64,000 nt of DNA from Fistularia commersonii (GCA_037954325.1 JBBMNZ010000027.1:4629501-4693500); one strand, 5' to 3'. Positions 38,535 through 51,236 are shown, counted from the stretch's first letter. The notes: a model not told the origin generated them from the sequence alone. Made by a program: numbers and translations.

Positions 38535-40878
38535 TTGTTTATGTTTTAACTTCCATGGATTTTTGCTCCATATTATGTTTGCCGTAGGTTATCCATGTGT
38601 GTCCACTCTATTCTCCTCAACTCTTCAATGAGACAGCGTTAAGAATGAGGACGTCATGTCACCGCTCACACGATTAATGAAATTAGGATGTTTGTTATTC
38701 GTTGATATCGAATTATAAGTCGGTTTCTGTTATTTTCTTTCTCATTCATGTGTCTGTTTTTAGCTCACAACCCACTGACCCTCAAAGTATGTGAACGCCA
38801 TCTAGAGGGGTCTATTAGCAAACCTTTGCTCTTCTCAGCTGCAAACTCCCTGATATTTTGCATATGGCGGTGTGTGTGATCTGAACAAACAAGATGAATC
38901 AAAGGGGAACATCACATTAATGATAACAAATCACATTCTGATCACCAGAAATATCAGTGAACTGATATTGTTGTATAAGCAGCGCAGGAACAGAAAATCT
39001 GATTTTGACCGATTTAATTATCCCACAATGTATCACAAACCCTTGTGTGTTTGTGAATTTGTTCCCAGTAAATACAATCCAACCTCTAGTGTTGAGGTAA
39101 TCAGTTTGGGACTTTTCACAGGTCAGGGCATTCTGCCAGTAAAGGAGTGCTGGATTGAACAAAGTTGCTTATTTGGAGCTTGGTTTTGAAGAGAAAACAG
39201 CAACATTTAAAGAAAAAAAAAATAGTCTCAGTCTATCTAGCCTTCCTGTGCTGTGGCTTTGCTGCCTTCGAAAGATTTCCTGGCCAGGTGGTCCTCCTTT
39301 TCCCGAAAAGGAACCCCGGGACAAGTTTTGGGATGCGCAGGCCAAAGGGAAGTGGTTTACGTGCGTGCTTCATTAAGGGCCAACTTGGGCTGCAGACGAC
39401 TTCTTATATCGCATTAAACAATAGAAAGAATCTGAGCCAAAGACTTCCAGTGTTCAGTCAGCGATCAGCCACACACTGACTCATACTTTCAAAAAGGGCT
39501 GTACTATATTTATGTGGAGATATTAGTCAAGACTCCTTATTCACACTGTTGCATTATGATATGAAATTCAACCATGAGTACAATAAAACTGCATGAAATC
39601 CCCTCTGTGGTAAAAGGAAATGATTTACCCTGAGTTTTCACTTTTTCAGTTCAAATGATCTCAAAAGCCTGATTTAAACTAGTTATGAAGCTGACATGAA
39701 AACACCCGAAGACTGAGAGTTCATTGCCCAAACGGGATATCAGTCTCTTTCGTTTCTCACGATTTATTATTTCCGAGTTGTTTTAAATCAGATTTTTCTG
39801 TCAGCGCGTGTTTTGGTCCTCGTATCTTCTAAACCTGTGCACCGGGTGTGACCCCATCGTGTCACCCACCGGGCATTCAGACACACTTGTGGCAAAGCAG
39901 GAAGGACAAAGTCTGTGTTATTTTTCCCCTTTACCTGACAGCCATATTTCACAGCTCGGTGACCTTCACCGGCTCCTTACCACTGGATAAGGAGTGTCCG
40001 GCTCCCCCCGAAACTTGCTACTCCCATTTCTCAATACTGCAGGCCCCTCTGACTTCCCACAGCCCTGACCCGAGCTCACCATCACATTAAATCCTCAGTC
40101 TGTCTCACAACAGCATCATCTGCTTGGGCCTCATCCATTCAACTGTGACCCCGAATCCCTGCCACTTCTTCTCTACCTGACCCCGGCCTCCTGTCTAGAC
40201 ACTGAACCAGACCCATGTCCTTGTCAATCTTGACCCACTGACTCAAACTGTCTCCTCTGCTTACCTCAAAAGACCCTCTAGAACTGCCAAAGAGCTGATG
40301 TCAGCACCAGGCTTTCTTGTCGGCCACGGAGTTCAACGTCAGTTCAACGAGGGATCCCGACTGCTTTTTGAGTTTGCTGGCAGTAACAATCGCCTCATAT
40401 CTCACTGTCGCACAAGCATCCCGGATATTCTATCAGATTCATATCTGATTTCTCAATCTCTTCCCCCTTTAACAGCCAGTAACATTTTTGCAAAGTGATT
40501 CGTCTGTCCCCCGTTCAAAGTTTATTGGGCATGCAGGGCTGTGGGCAAATGTGAAGAATGCCCGGGTGAGACGGATGCCAGATGAGGATGGATCACAGAC
40601 CCATCTACCTGTCATTTGTTATCATAAATGCGGTATTAAATATGGAGATAAGCGATGAAAGAGGAGGGAGGCAGGGTGCTGGGGATTACCGAAACGCACA
40701 AGGGTGTGTGTCGTAAGCAGGCAGATGGTGCAGTCCAGCCCTGCTTCGCCTGATCCCCCTGACAGCTGCACTAGATCCTCAGTAGAGGTGAGCTTGGACT
40801 TGCTGCACAATTAAAAGTACAATGTGTTTTGTTTTTTTTTTAGTGGAAATGCTGACCATTTGTTCCGTGTTTCATCCC
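38534..40878. other. Gene-free sequence
   Basis: A C-rich stretch at 39985-40290 has little G and resembles pyrimidine-rich retroelement UTRs only in composition. No exon is supported. Confidence 0.5.
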
Positions 40879-40909
<31 letters not shown>

Positions 40910-41044
40910 CATGCATGCATGGCAAGGTGATGAGAGGCAGACAGCATGATGACTGGTGGCAGCAGGGAGTAATTGTGATTGAGAGCATTACTTCACAGTC
41001 CAACCTCTGCATACACACACACACACACGCACACAAACACACAC
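40879..41044. repeat. Inverted pair of GT and CA microsatellites
   Basis: (GT)n followed by ATGC units (40879-40920) is mirrored about 90 bp later by TGCATACACACACA...CGCACAC (41008-41044). The arms are complementary over about 20 bp, so the interval can form a large cruciform or RNA hairpin. Confidence 0.9.
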
Positions 41045-41214
41045 GCAAAGCCTCTCCCATGGGTCATTCTGACATTGGCGATAAAAAAAAGAGACTGATG
41101 GCCTGCAAGTGGTCTTGCAGGAAGAGGGAGAGAGAGAAAGTGTGTTTGAATGTGTTGATGTGGTATATGTTTATTGTTGTTTACTGCTTGTATGCTAATG
41201 TTTTACTTTGAATG
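41045..41214. other. Short gene-free segment
   Basis: No feature recognised. Confidence 0.5.
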
Positions 41215-41252
41215 TTTGTGTGTGTGATTGTGTGTGTGATTGTGTGTGAGAA

Positions 41253-41323
<71 letters not shown>
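41215..41323. repeat. GTGTGATT units followed by (GA)n
   Basis: TGTGTGATTG units pass into about 75 bp of nearly pure GA with AAAG variants (41249-41323). This long polypurine mirror tract could form triplex (H-) DNA. Confidence 0.97.
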
Positions 41324-41326
<3 letters not shown>

Positions 41327-41807
41327 GAGTTGAGTGTGATAAAATAAGTTTGTGTCATGTCAGTGTCTTTGTCAATGATGTTGCTTTAAAACTCCACCAA
41401 ATGTTTCATCCATTTGTTTTGATATTTTTTTTGAAACCATAAATCCTGTCCTATTTTGTGATATTCAAATTATACTCTGATTGACACTGTTAACCATCTA
41501 TTTGGTCTAAATCCTTGTAAATCATCAAAATAGAGTAACATGAAGCTGAACATATTCTGAAAGTAAAAATGATGAACTGTCAATACAGTAGGATCTCCAC
41601 TTTATTGCCGCTATACTCTCCGGTGTGATATTTTATAAAGCAAACACGACTGGCTTAAAGCAAATCATTTTGACATTTACTTGTATGCCTGAATTATGAT
41701 CTTTACTTTATATGATACGACTTCTCAGCCAATGTAGATGTGGTTTTTAGCCAGAAGGGAGCCTCCAACATGGAGGCAGACACATTCTCCAAACAGAACT
41801 TTACGAT
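41324..41807. other. Gene-free A+T-rich sequence
   Basis: Nothing recognised. Confidence 0.6.
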
Positions 41808-42680
41808 TTGGCAGCAGAGCAGTGGCGCACTCTTGAATCTCTTCCTGTTTGTGTTTACTCTCGCGTACCGCCGAGCTCTATAGGAATAACCCTTCGGATT
41901 ACGTCTCCCTCTCGCCGGGTCATAATTGTCAATACCCTTCTCGAGTTCGGTCTTTATCGATGTCCTACGAGGGTCTTCGAGGATACCGAGCCTGTTCAGC
42001 TCTGTGCCAGTTTGTTGTTCCTCCTCGCTCTATGTTGCTCCGCCCTGACCTGCAGCATGCTTTTGCCCACAGGGGAACCCTGTCGATGGGGCGTGTGCTT
42101 GCGTGCGTAGGCCCCTGAGCCCCGGCCCCTGTGTGGTCTGGCTGTGCGAGTATGTGTGTGGTCTTCTCGGCCCCCTGCTCATCTGTCCGAGGCCTGCTAA
42201 CGGCCTGCCCAATGACCACGGCTGTTTACTTTACTTCTGTCTGCACCAACTGAACTCTGATCGCCCGCTTCCTCCAGCTGGGCTGAATCAGGTCCCGGCT
42301 TTGGCTCTCAGCAGCCCATAGAGAGGCCCCAGAGTCTGGGACAAGATGGGACATCGGGTCCTGCCGGATTAGGACCCCTTCAGACCCACCCCCATGTCCT
42401 GGCTCTGCCTTCCTTTCGTCTCCTCTTTCCAAACGCTCGGTAACTGGTAGCCATACCCGGGCGTAGGGTTGCTGCGCGGCAAGGCTGTCTATAAGGCTGT
42501 CTGTAATTACGCTGTCAGAGGCCTGTCCTCATTGGCCGAGGTAATTGGTCTCTCTGTAACAGTCAGTATCAGAAACAGCCCTGTCTCTCTCATCAAGGGA
42601 AACCGACCGACTGGCAACCGAGACAGAAGCCGACAGACATTGAGCCCGAACATGGCCTTTTCCAAAGCGTAAATGGCTGA
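41808..42680. other. CpG- and G+C-rich block of unknown nature
   Basis: About 15 CpGs occur at 41821-42000 and density stays raised to about 42250, unlike the CpG-depleted surroundings. Overlapping frames are open on both strands (plus 41808-42110, 41849-42118, 42103-42321; minus 41965-42219), which is usual for G+C-rich DNA and does not establish coding. A direct repeat AAGGCTGTCT lies at 42481 and 42493. Candidates are a CpG-island promoter, a recent insertion, or a decayed element; I recognise none. Confidence 0.3.
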
Positions 42681-44736
42681 AGTTGGCATTGGTGAGGGTA
42701 TAACTTTTCTCACAGTAGTGGAAAGAGTGAGCCTTTTATGACTGTAAAACATTTAGTTGTTTTCAGTGCACCATTATGAAGGTCATTGATGTGTGTGTGT
42801 GTGTGTGTAGCTCTGATGTGATGCTAATGATTACAGAGTTTCATGGGACAGAATAGCTTTGTATTTATTAATTTGCTTTTAACAGTGCAGGTCAAGGAGT
42901 TAAGCACCCAAATGTGGCACTACACACGGGGCATATTATCCTACATAAATCCACTGAGTAATGAGGCGGAGATGGCAGCCCCTCCTCTTCTCCTCTGCCC
43001 CTGCCTGGGGTAATTCCTCTTATTAAGGTCGAATTGGTGTTGAGTGTATGTGTGTGTTTGACTGGTTTAAGGGTTGGGATGGGGAGACGAGGGGAGACAA
43101 GGGAATCAGGGGGAGGCTGGTAGTGTTTAAGACCTGTGTTTGGTCAGGGAATCTAGGCGAGGCCCTCTGGGGTCACCCTCTGCCGCTTTACAAATTGAAG
43201 GCTGTGCCGGCAGGCGCCAGGGTAGCACAGAATGAGCGAGCTGATTGACCTGTGACCCCGGACCGGCCCGTGTGCAGGAGCCCCTATAACCTGGGAGAGG
43301 GGACTGCTGACCTCTGGGGGTCACATTCCTCTTCTTCCTCCACCAAAGCTGCAGGGGATTCCTGGGTCTCCCAGCACCCATCCTGCACAAATTAGATTTA
43401 ATGCAGACCATTCCAAAAATAAACAACTGGTTTATGCTTGAAATTGTCCTTAAGACCATTATGTGGAATAAAATGATGTGCTGCCCAAGTGTGAAAGGAG
43501 ATTTTTGAACACAAAAATTCGGTCATAATTTCCTTTTGAAATGAATTAGTTCACTGAAAGAGGCAAAAGGCCATCTATATTTGTTTATTTACGATCTGTC
43601 CTAATAGACAGGAGTTATTAAAAACTACTCCCAAAGATGACAACCTTTCCAAGCTTTGAAAGCCTCCACTGAATGAATTGGTTATTTGCATGGTTGCTCT
43701 GACGCACAACAGGGTGCTGTCAAGATCCAGAAGAAACTTCTGAATAGCCGTTTGGCATAAAATACTTACATGTAATGTAATAAGATTGTCTCCAATCATT
43801 GATTTCTTTCAATCTGTAATATGTAAAGTAGTAACTCTATTTCCTTTTGGACCAAAATCATTTTTGTAATGTGATGTTTCCTAACATTTCCTGACAGTTT
43901 GGATCCTGTAAAAACAGAGCGGTGCCTTCCACCACCTCTGCCTGCACACCCCGACTGACCCCAGCCTCTTTTTGCCAGCCCACTAAAACCACCTCTGGCT
44001 GCTGCTGCTTTCGTTGTCACCAGGCTGCTCGCCGGGCTCCATTATAAACAGCCTCGTGCATTTTTCTGCAGTCTCCGATCTTAACTCTTTGCTCACTGCT
44101 CTTAAATAGTAATTGCTTTGGGAAATATGATCGGTACGGTTTCAAGGAGAAGCTAATGCTATCGTGGTGCGAGATGGGTTGTTGGTTTCGGAAGAAATGG
44201 GGACAAGGTCAAGGGAAGAGTGAGAAATACACAGTGGGAAGGGCAGATAAAGGAATGAGAGAAACTAAAGCGGAGTTTGAGTTTGCGGCCATGCTTTTAG
44301 ACTAAGGGAATGCTGTCACTCTCCATTAAGTACAGAAACCACTTCTGGTCTTAGTAAACCCTGTACAACAAATAAAATCTCAAGATGCTTTTGAATTTAA
44401 AAGAGCAACGCTTTCATCCCAAGCTTTTATGGTGAGCAACAGAGAAATGTAATAACTTCCACAAGAGAGCAGGATGACCAACCTCAGTTTGTGTTTTTAA
44501 ACTGCTAAATGGTTACCAAGGTGATGCTCACTAATTCACCATGTTTTCAGCAAGTGTATTGACCTATAATGAAAAACAAATGCAGAATCTCAAGCCGGGC
44601 CTGACCAATACTGGATGTCTTGGAGACGATATTGATGGTTAGGAGTTAAAAAAAACAAATCTGTTAGCAATAAGGTGGCTGTTATTCTTTGAGTTCCTAA
44701 AACTGATGACTACCTAGTACCTGTAATACTAGGACC
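42681..44736. other. Gene-free sequence
   Basis: A short GT run at 42790-42808. The stretch 42960-43330 is G+C-rich and complex. No exon is supported. Confidence 0.5.
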
Positions 44737-44880
44737 TGTGTGTGTGTGTGCGTGTGTGTGTGTGTGTGTGTGTATGCTTTTGTGTTTGCATGCATAGGCG
44801 TACATATGTATGTATCTAAATATCTACTGTATTAATGTATGTATGTGTGTCTATGTTTGTTTGTGTGCAAGCCTGTGTAC

Positions 44881-44943
<63 letters not shown>

Positions 44944-44971
44944 TGTGTGTGTGTGTGTGTGCTTGTGTGTG
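44737..44971. repeat. Two GT microsatellites with TG/TATG linker
   Basis: (GT)n at 44737-44773, a linker of TGTT, TATG and TGTA variants, and a long (GT)n with CTTG interruptions at 44884-44971. Confidence 0.96.
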
Positions 44972-45150
44972 GGCAGCTGGGGCACAATGCTCCCGACGCC
45001 CAGGAGACAAAGAGGCCAAGGGGTGCTGAGAATTTCCTCCACAGGTCTCTGAGCATGTCCACATGCATGGTTAAGCCTCACCACTGGAAACATATCCTGC
45101 CCCATCACGTCACCCTCTGGCCAGAGCTCTCCTGGGCTGCAGCGTTTCCC
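44972..45150 (+). other. Sequence immediately upstream of the candidate exon
   Basis: Contains acceptor-like CCTCCACAG (near 45044) and CTGGGCTGCAG (45132-45142). It is repeat-free, unlike the microsatellites before it. Confidence 0.3.
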
Positions 45151-45235
45151 ATGGCTGACAGCGACAGAGACAGCGAGAGGTGTCAGAGCAGGACCCGCGC
45201 TTGGTATTCCTCGTGGTCGTACCCAAACTCTTCAG
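45151..45235 (+). CDS. Candidate first coding exon, unidentified
   Basis: CCCATGGCTG gives a G at +4 and C at -3, fair to good initiation context. The frame encodes MADSDRDSERCQSRTRAWYS, then SWSYPNSS, and reaches a donor TCAG|GTGACC at 45236 after 28 codons plus one base. The peptide is Ser/Arg/Asp-rich and hydrophilic, with tryptophan and tyrosine codons that would be unusual by chance. The frame is also open upstream. No downstream exon was linked and the family is not recognised. It could be an alternative first exon of a gene lying mostly outside the window. Confidence 0.28.
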
Positions 45236-47513
45236 GTGACCCCTCAAACTGACCCCTTTTTGGACATGTCTGCTTTAGCTAGGCGACTGTTTTACTGTTG
45301 GATGTGCATCCATGTGGATGCCAAGTGTGGGTGAGTGCAGAGAAAAATCTCTTGCCAGCTAGTCTCCCATAAGACCTCCCTCCAAAAGGGCCGGCGACAT
45401 ATATAGAATAGCAGGAAGAGGGGACATCCGAGTGAGGCTGCAGGAATTTTGACATGGGAGGCTGGATGCTCATGTTCCCCCTCGGGTCCGAGAAGAGATA
45501 GAGAGTAGAGAATTTAAAAAGAAAAGGAAGAAGCGCCTACGGGGGAATTCTAATGAATGAGTCTAATAAACGCTCGGCTTTATTCAAAACATTGTGTGTT
45601 CCACACATGCTTTTTCGATTCGTTGCTCAATTCACAAGATATTCGACTGCTGTTAATGGTCACCCCGAGCTAAAAATAGTATATTTTATCCACCATAATA
45701 TAGCATTCATTCCTGGGTGAAAGGCATTTAGTGTGAGCTTGTGTCGTGTTCAAAAACAACATTTAAAGCGTGCCTGAAGATAATAAAATATTCCTCTTTT
45801 TGTCGTTTAGTAAGGTTCACTTGTGTTGTAACATGTGAAGTTTGGTCACAATTTGCTTCAGTTAAATGGGAATGCAAAAACAATGCAGATTTTCAGAAAA
45901 ACCATTCACTCAGATTTGGATGTAAAAATAGTTTTCATTACTGGAAAAACGTTTGTGTTTTTAAAAGAGACAGTCAGCTGCTGTCAGCGATCAGGTGAAA
46001 AGAGTATTACACAGAAAAAGAAATAGAACTGAGAGGGGAGGCAAGGCAATTCTCCTGTTTCCGACTGCATTACAAAAAAAACAACAAAAAAAAACCAAAA
46101 TAAAACTAAAATATAAGCCAAAATGACAAGATATAAAGGACTTTTTCATTGACAAGATCATACTGGCATTCAACATCTGGCAACTGGCAGCATCTGACAT
46201 TCAGCATCACCTGGAACGGACTCAATAGACTTCTGTTCGTGCTGATTCATATGGACCGGGTTTCAGTAAATAGAAAAATGTTTGTGATTGTTTTTTGCAC
46301 ATCATCTTCTGGCAAACCTGTGATAAAGCTGGGATTTGCTGGGATTTCAACTTCAGCAGACCTTGCCCTTTAAAAATTGTCAGCATAAAATCTTAGGTTT
46401 TGACAGATGCATTTTGTCATTTTTTGTTTAGCAGAGAGATTCTATCTATTCTCTGAATTTCTGGCACTATACTATTTTAACAGAAATGGGCGAATCAGTG
46501 TCACCCGGCAATGTGCCTCTCATACTGCTTTCAAGGTTTTTCCAGTGAAATGTAAGAATTCTCAATTAATGCTGTTTATATTCATCGCTTTTTTTTTTTG
46601 GTTTAGCTGTCATACTTGCATGTAGGTATATAGGAATTAAAAGCATCTATTAATTGGTGAATGAAAGTGAAAGCAATTACATTGCTTATTCAAAAAATAA
46701 TAATTTTAATTATCTTTTGATGCATCGCATTTGTTTGTTAAAGACAAACATGTGTTTTATCTGTAATATTAAATGTCTGGTGAAATACTACTCATGCTAA
46801 ACAGAGAAACAGCGCTTATTGGACCCCTGTATTGACAAATGCATCATTTAAGGCACAAATTGTACAGTATTTGCCGTGTACATAATTCTCTGAATTCAAT
46901 TTCAAACCAAGCTATGGCAACAGCCTGCAGTACATTTTCCTTTGGTGCACATGTTCTGGCACTCTCTCAGTACGGGTAGGGTCCATGGTTGTCAGGTCCA
47001 GATGTGCCAGTGCACCTCTGGTCATGTAGACTAAACCTGTGGCAGGAGGAGCTCAAAAATCGCACTGACACAGCCCTCTTCAGCAGGACTGTCACCCACA
47101 TGTGTACTCTCCAGCAACATGTGTGCACATGGTTTTAATTTTCATTTGCTTAAAAAAAAACTTGTCATTAACGTGTCTCTTACATCACCCACAGTATACA
47201 CCTATATATGCACCACCAGCTGTTAATGTATTTTGTCCTTCAGACATTACGGTCATCCAAATAATATACAGTAGATTAGATAATTTACCAGATGTATATT
47301 TGTTTATTGCACTTTTCTGGAACTAATCCCTTGTTCAGACACCTTGTCTTTCAGCTGCAGCACTGCTGCTGTGCTGCCATTTCTTTAGATGTCGCCTTTG
47401 CTAATGATAGGGTTGTTTGTTTGTTTTTTTTGCAAAAAATAAAATCCAAAATGAAGCCACATTATTTCCAGAACATGATTCTGGATATATTAGAGACAAA
47501 TAGTACGATTAAG
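45236..47513. other. Gene-free A+T-rich sequence
   Basis: A small hairpin lies at 46998-47021 (CCAGATGTGC pairs with GCACCTCTGG, one mismatch). An A-rich patch at 46070-46110. No gene is supported. Confidence 0.55.
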
Positions 47514-47868
47514 ATCTGGCGCAGTGGTTAGCGCCTCTGCCTCACACAAAAGATCCTGGTTCGATTCCGACAAGGGGACCTTTCTGTGTGGAGTTTGCAT
47601 GTTCTCCCCGTGTATGCATGGGTTTCCTCCGGGTTCTCCGGTTTCCTCCCACAATCCAAAAAACATGCAGCAGGTTAATTGGAAAAAAAATTGGGAAAAT
47701 TGCCCCAAATGAGCGAGAGAGTGGTTGTCTGTCTGTATATGTGGCACTGCGATTGACCGGCGACCAGTCCAGGGTGTACCCCGACGCTTGCCCGATGACA
47801 GCTTGGATAGGCTCCAGTATCCCTAACAACCCTAAGTACAGGATAATAGGCAGACGATGGATGGATGT
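47514..47868 (+). mobile_element. tRNA-derived SINE, near full length
   Basis: The head contains an RNA polymerase III A box (TGGCGCAGTGG, 47517-47527) and B box (GGTTCGATTCC, 47558-47568). The body reads GTGTGGAGTTTGCATGTTCT, TGGGTTTCCTCCGGGTTCTCC and GGTTTCCTCCCACAATCC. It continues through GGTTAATTGG and the GACCGGCGACCAGTCCAGGG region to GATAGGCTCCAG. The 3' end is a GATGGATGGATG tail. This is a SINE type very common in teleost genomes. No clear target-site duplication was found. It is the best preserved of three copies here (others at 50414 and 55929). Confidence 0.9.
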
Positions 47869-49949
47869 TATATATTTTTTTCTTGTTTCTGCATTCAAGC
47901 TAAAGTCAATTTAATGTATGTGATGTTTCTATGGCTATAAGATGATTAAATTGGGTAAAGAAAAATGTATTTGAACCTGGGATATCTGTATATTCTACAT
48001 TACATATCATTTCATGTGGTGGAAAAAAAAAAGAAAATGAACACACTTTGCAACTGAAATATTTCTTAAGTAGCATTACACACCAACTAATGGCACACAA
48101 AGGTTTGTCTTAGGTTTTTACCCATTTTAACTTATGGCGCTCCATACAGTATAATTCACTCCTGGTAGTTTTACCTTTATAAAATGCATATTTGCTTTCC
48201 AGATTTAGTTAACCGCTTGAGCAGAGAGAGCCAGTCTGTAAATCCTTTATTTTTGTAGATGAAATGTGCAATTATTTGTGTGTGTGTGTGAGAGTAATTC
48301 ATATTTGTGCCGGAAAAACAACACACATCAGTAAACAAACCTGTCATGTCTGTACCACATACAAACTTGAGGTTTTTCACTCAAAGAAATCCTCGCACAG
48401 AGATTGGTGGCAAAGTCTGTACAATTCTGATAATGTCCTAGAATGCGAGGTATATTACTGTCGAGCCCACCGCTATCTGGACTTAAACATTTCCTTCCTT
48501 ACTTAACAATTTGTTCCTATCACTAACTTCCTGCACAGTCCCTGCCTTCATGTCAACCAGCTCTAGCATAGTTACACGATATCATATCTCAATTATGACC
48601 CTGCAATTTAGATTATTATGCCTCACAAGAAAGTTGTGTTTCCAGAGGGACAGGCCACATTAAACTCGAGGTCAAAATTCTGAACTGCTGTGTGTTAAAC
48701 GGGTAAGGCGCATCTCTGGTCAAAAAGAAGTGGAAAGTGACCTCCTTGCAGTTTCCAGTCAGCTCTTTGCCTCTGAGTCAGATGTGTGGATGGAGCAGAG
48801 AAGTCACTCCCAGTCAAAATACACATTCCCTGCTACTTTATTGTGTCCTCAACACCCACACAGCAGGGTTGGTAGGAGTCCATCCTGTTACCTCTCTTAT
48901 TCTTCCATCATCCTTGCCATTGTATTATAACTTTGCAGCTTCTCCCTTTTCCCTGTTGGTTTTTGGATAATAATCGATCAAACAGGCGTTGTGTTTCTGA
49001 CGTTAGTTTCCAGTCGGAGGGAGTCGCTGCACCGGAATCTGTTTGCACCGGTCGCCCTTTTACCACTCAACTTGCTGACTTGTATTTTTATTTTCAGGTT
49101 TCCTTTACAGGTAAAAAGGGGACCTTGATTGCGGTTTACCGTTTAATTTTGAAGCACGAAAGGAGAGGCTTAGCGAGAAAGAGACAGAGAACAAGAGAGA
49201 GAGTAAAGGTGCAACAGGCTGACATGCTCTACAAAACAGACATGGCAACAAACGTGCGGAAAAAATGTATTTGCTGGATAACCCTCCACCTTGTATCTCT
49301 TTGGTGCTTCTCTCCCTCATTGTTGAGTATTTGTACTTCATACCAGAGATATGGGGAGCAGGAGCGGAATGTACAGAGCTCTGGTTTCCGAGTCAAAGGC
49401 ATTGCATTACTTCTAACTCAAATCACAAAGTTCACATATTGACTTGATTTCTGCAGAGGATGCTCTGATGGTCAAACACTCTCAGGGTTAATCAATATGT
49501 GGGTTGATGGGGTAATTTTGGGGCTCACAAGCTCGCAGGTCATCAAATATGTCAGTTTGCCAGTTCTGACAGCATGAATGAAATTAATATGTGAAACTAA
49601 ATTCCTAGCTAATGCACTCACGTGTAGAACACGTAACATAAAAGACAACACTACATGTTAACTATACAAAAAGCCGCAATAGAGGGAAGACAAAACTGAA
49701 GAAAAATATACAAGCGCAGGAGCCCTGGATGGTCTGAACTGGAGACCCCGAGTAGGAGACGCTGAAGGACTTGACCAATTTGCTATTTAATTTACCTCGG
49801 GGAAAGAGGCAAGATTTCCCATTATCCGCCTTGATTTTTTCACTGCTGTCATGGAGCCTTTAGCTTAAACTTAAAACACTGCAACCAACAGATTGCACTC
49901 AGTGGGACATGTCCAGTGTGTAGTGGCTTTGGAGGTAAGCCTGTATAAA
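47869..49949. other. Gene-free sequence
   Basis: A 169-codon frame at 48933-49442 lacks family resemblance. A possible 43-bp micro-exon (acceptor CCAACAG near 49890, donor GAG|GTAAGC near 49935) was noted but is too short to support. Confidence 0.5.
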
Positions 49950-50310
49950 AGACATTTTCAGAATATATCATTAATGATGTAACAATGTTTCGGGCTGCAT
50001 CTATCAGCCTCGATGAGACCTTGGATAAGAATGTTTGTTATTTTTCCCCGCCGTCGTGATAAATGCATCTGATTAAATGTTGTGATGAATCTAAATAGAA
50101 TTAGATAGGGTAAATGCACCGGCACAGCAACTGGCCCTTTCAGAATGATAAAAACTATTTTGTTAATTATATCCTTATTAAGCCTTTTGCAGTTAAACCA
50201 CCTACCACATAGATTTTGAGGAGAAACAATGCGTTGGCTGATCATTCCATTTAAAACATGTAATGCTTTGTGTAATCGCCCCAGCCTCATTCAGCTGGGA
50301 TTAGTTTCAG
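49950..50310. other. Candidate regulatory element
   Basis: A 360-bp complex block with ATCATTAATGATG, CTGATTAAATG, GTTAATTATAT and other homeodomain cores, no simple repeats and no frame with splice support. A SINE fragment follows about 100 bp downstream. Confidence 0.25.
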
Positions 50311-50413
50311 TCTCCCCCATAACTCTGTTTGCAAGATAAGTAGTATAGATAATGATAAATGAATTAACCTGCTGCGGTTGTGTGTTTAGGTCAGCAGAGG
50401 AGAGCAGAGCGTC

Positions 50414-50532
50414 TGGAGAGAACCCACACCAGGCGTCAGGAGAAAATGCAAAGCCCACACAGCAAGGCCCCAACTGTCCGTCTCTCAGCCTGGACCTCGG
50501 ACTGTGAAGTAAGAGAGCTAACTCCGCCACCG
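50414..50532 (-). mobile_element. SINE fragment (5' half, minus strand)
   Basis: Read on the minus strand it matches the head and first part of the body of the SINE at 47514: CGGTGGCGGAGTTAGCTC, a degenerate B-box region, TGTGTGGGCTTTGCATTTTC and GGGTTCTCTCC. It is older and more diverged, and its 3' half is missing. Confidence 0.7.
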
Positions 50533-51236
50533 TTTTTTCTGATTATTGTTACTCTATTATTTCTGATCACAAAGTACCGCGACAATACTTTTGCTATTGA
50601 TGCTGTATTGCGGTTTATATTTGCTGCACGGTTGCACGGTGCCACTGATATATTTCGTACCCTGTCCCAGATATGGGGACTGGTCGACGATACCGCAAAA
50701 CTGGGAATGGATGAACCAACAATGCATTTCGAATGCAGGTTCTGAAAGACGACACAATTTTGATACACAAAGCCTGATGCCGACTGGAAGCGGGTCCAAG
50801 CTCGGGTCTGTTTGTGTCCCATTCTCTCTTTGATTGACACACTCTGGTTGAACTCCTCTATACAAGGTTGATGGCTCGCCAACACTATTTAATATTCATA
50901 GAGTTTTAGATAAATACCGTGATAGTAATTCTCATCTTTGCTGAGCAAATCAAAGGAACTGAAGTCCTGTCTTGAAGAAATACCAAATACAGAGCGAAGG
51001 TATTCAGCCATTAAAGCAAATAATAGCCAAAACGAGTAAATAGGTTGAAATATTTGAACATCATATGACACTAGACAATGTTATGAGGGGCTATGAGGGA
51101 CAGTGCCTAAACGAAGCAAACTCATCCTTTTCTTACCTTAAACTATTTTAAGTTGTGATAATTACAACAAAAAAAAACAATAATATATAACTGTAGATGT
51201 TTTTTTAATTTCCATTTTGTAGTTGTAAAGTGACAT
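50533..51236. other. Gene-free sequence
   Basis: Open frames on both strands at 50436-50885 are not supported. Confidence 0.55.

Noticed and set aside
48933..49442. 169-codon plus-strand open frame with an internal strong acceptor near 49098
   Set aside because: The acceptor leads to a GTAAAA only 13 bases later and the peptide resembles nothing known to me.
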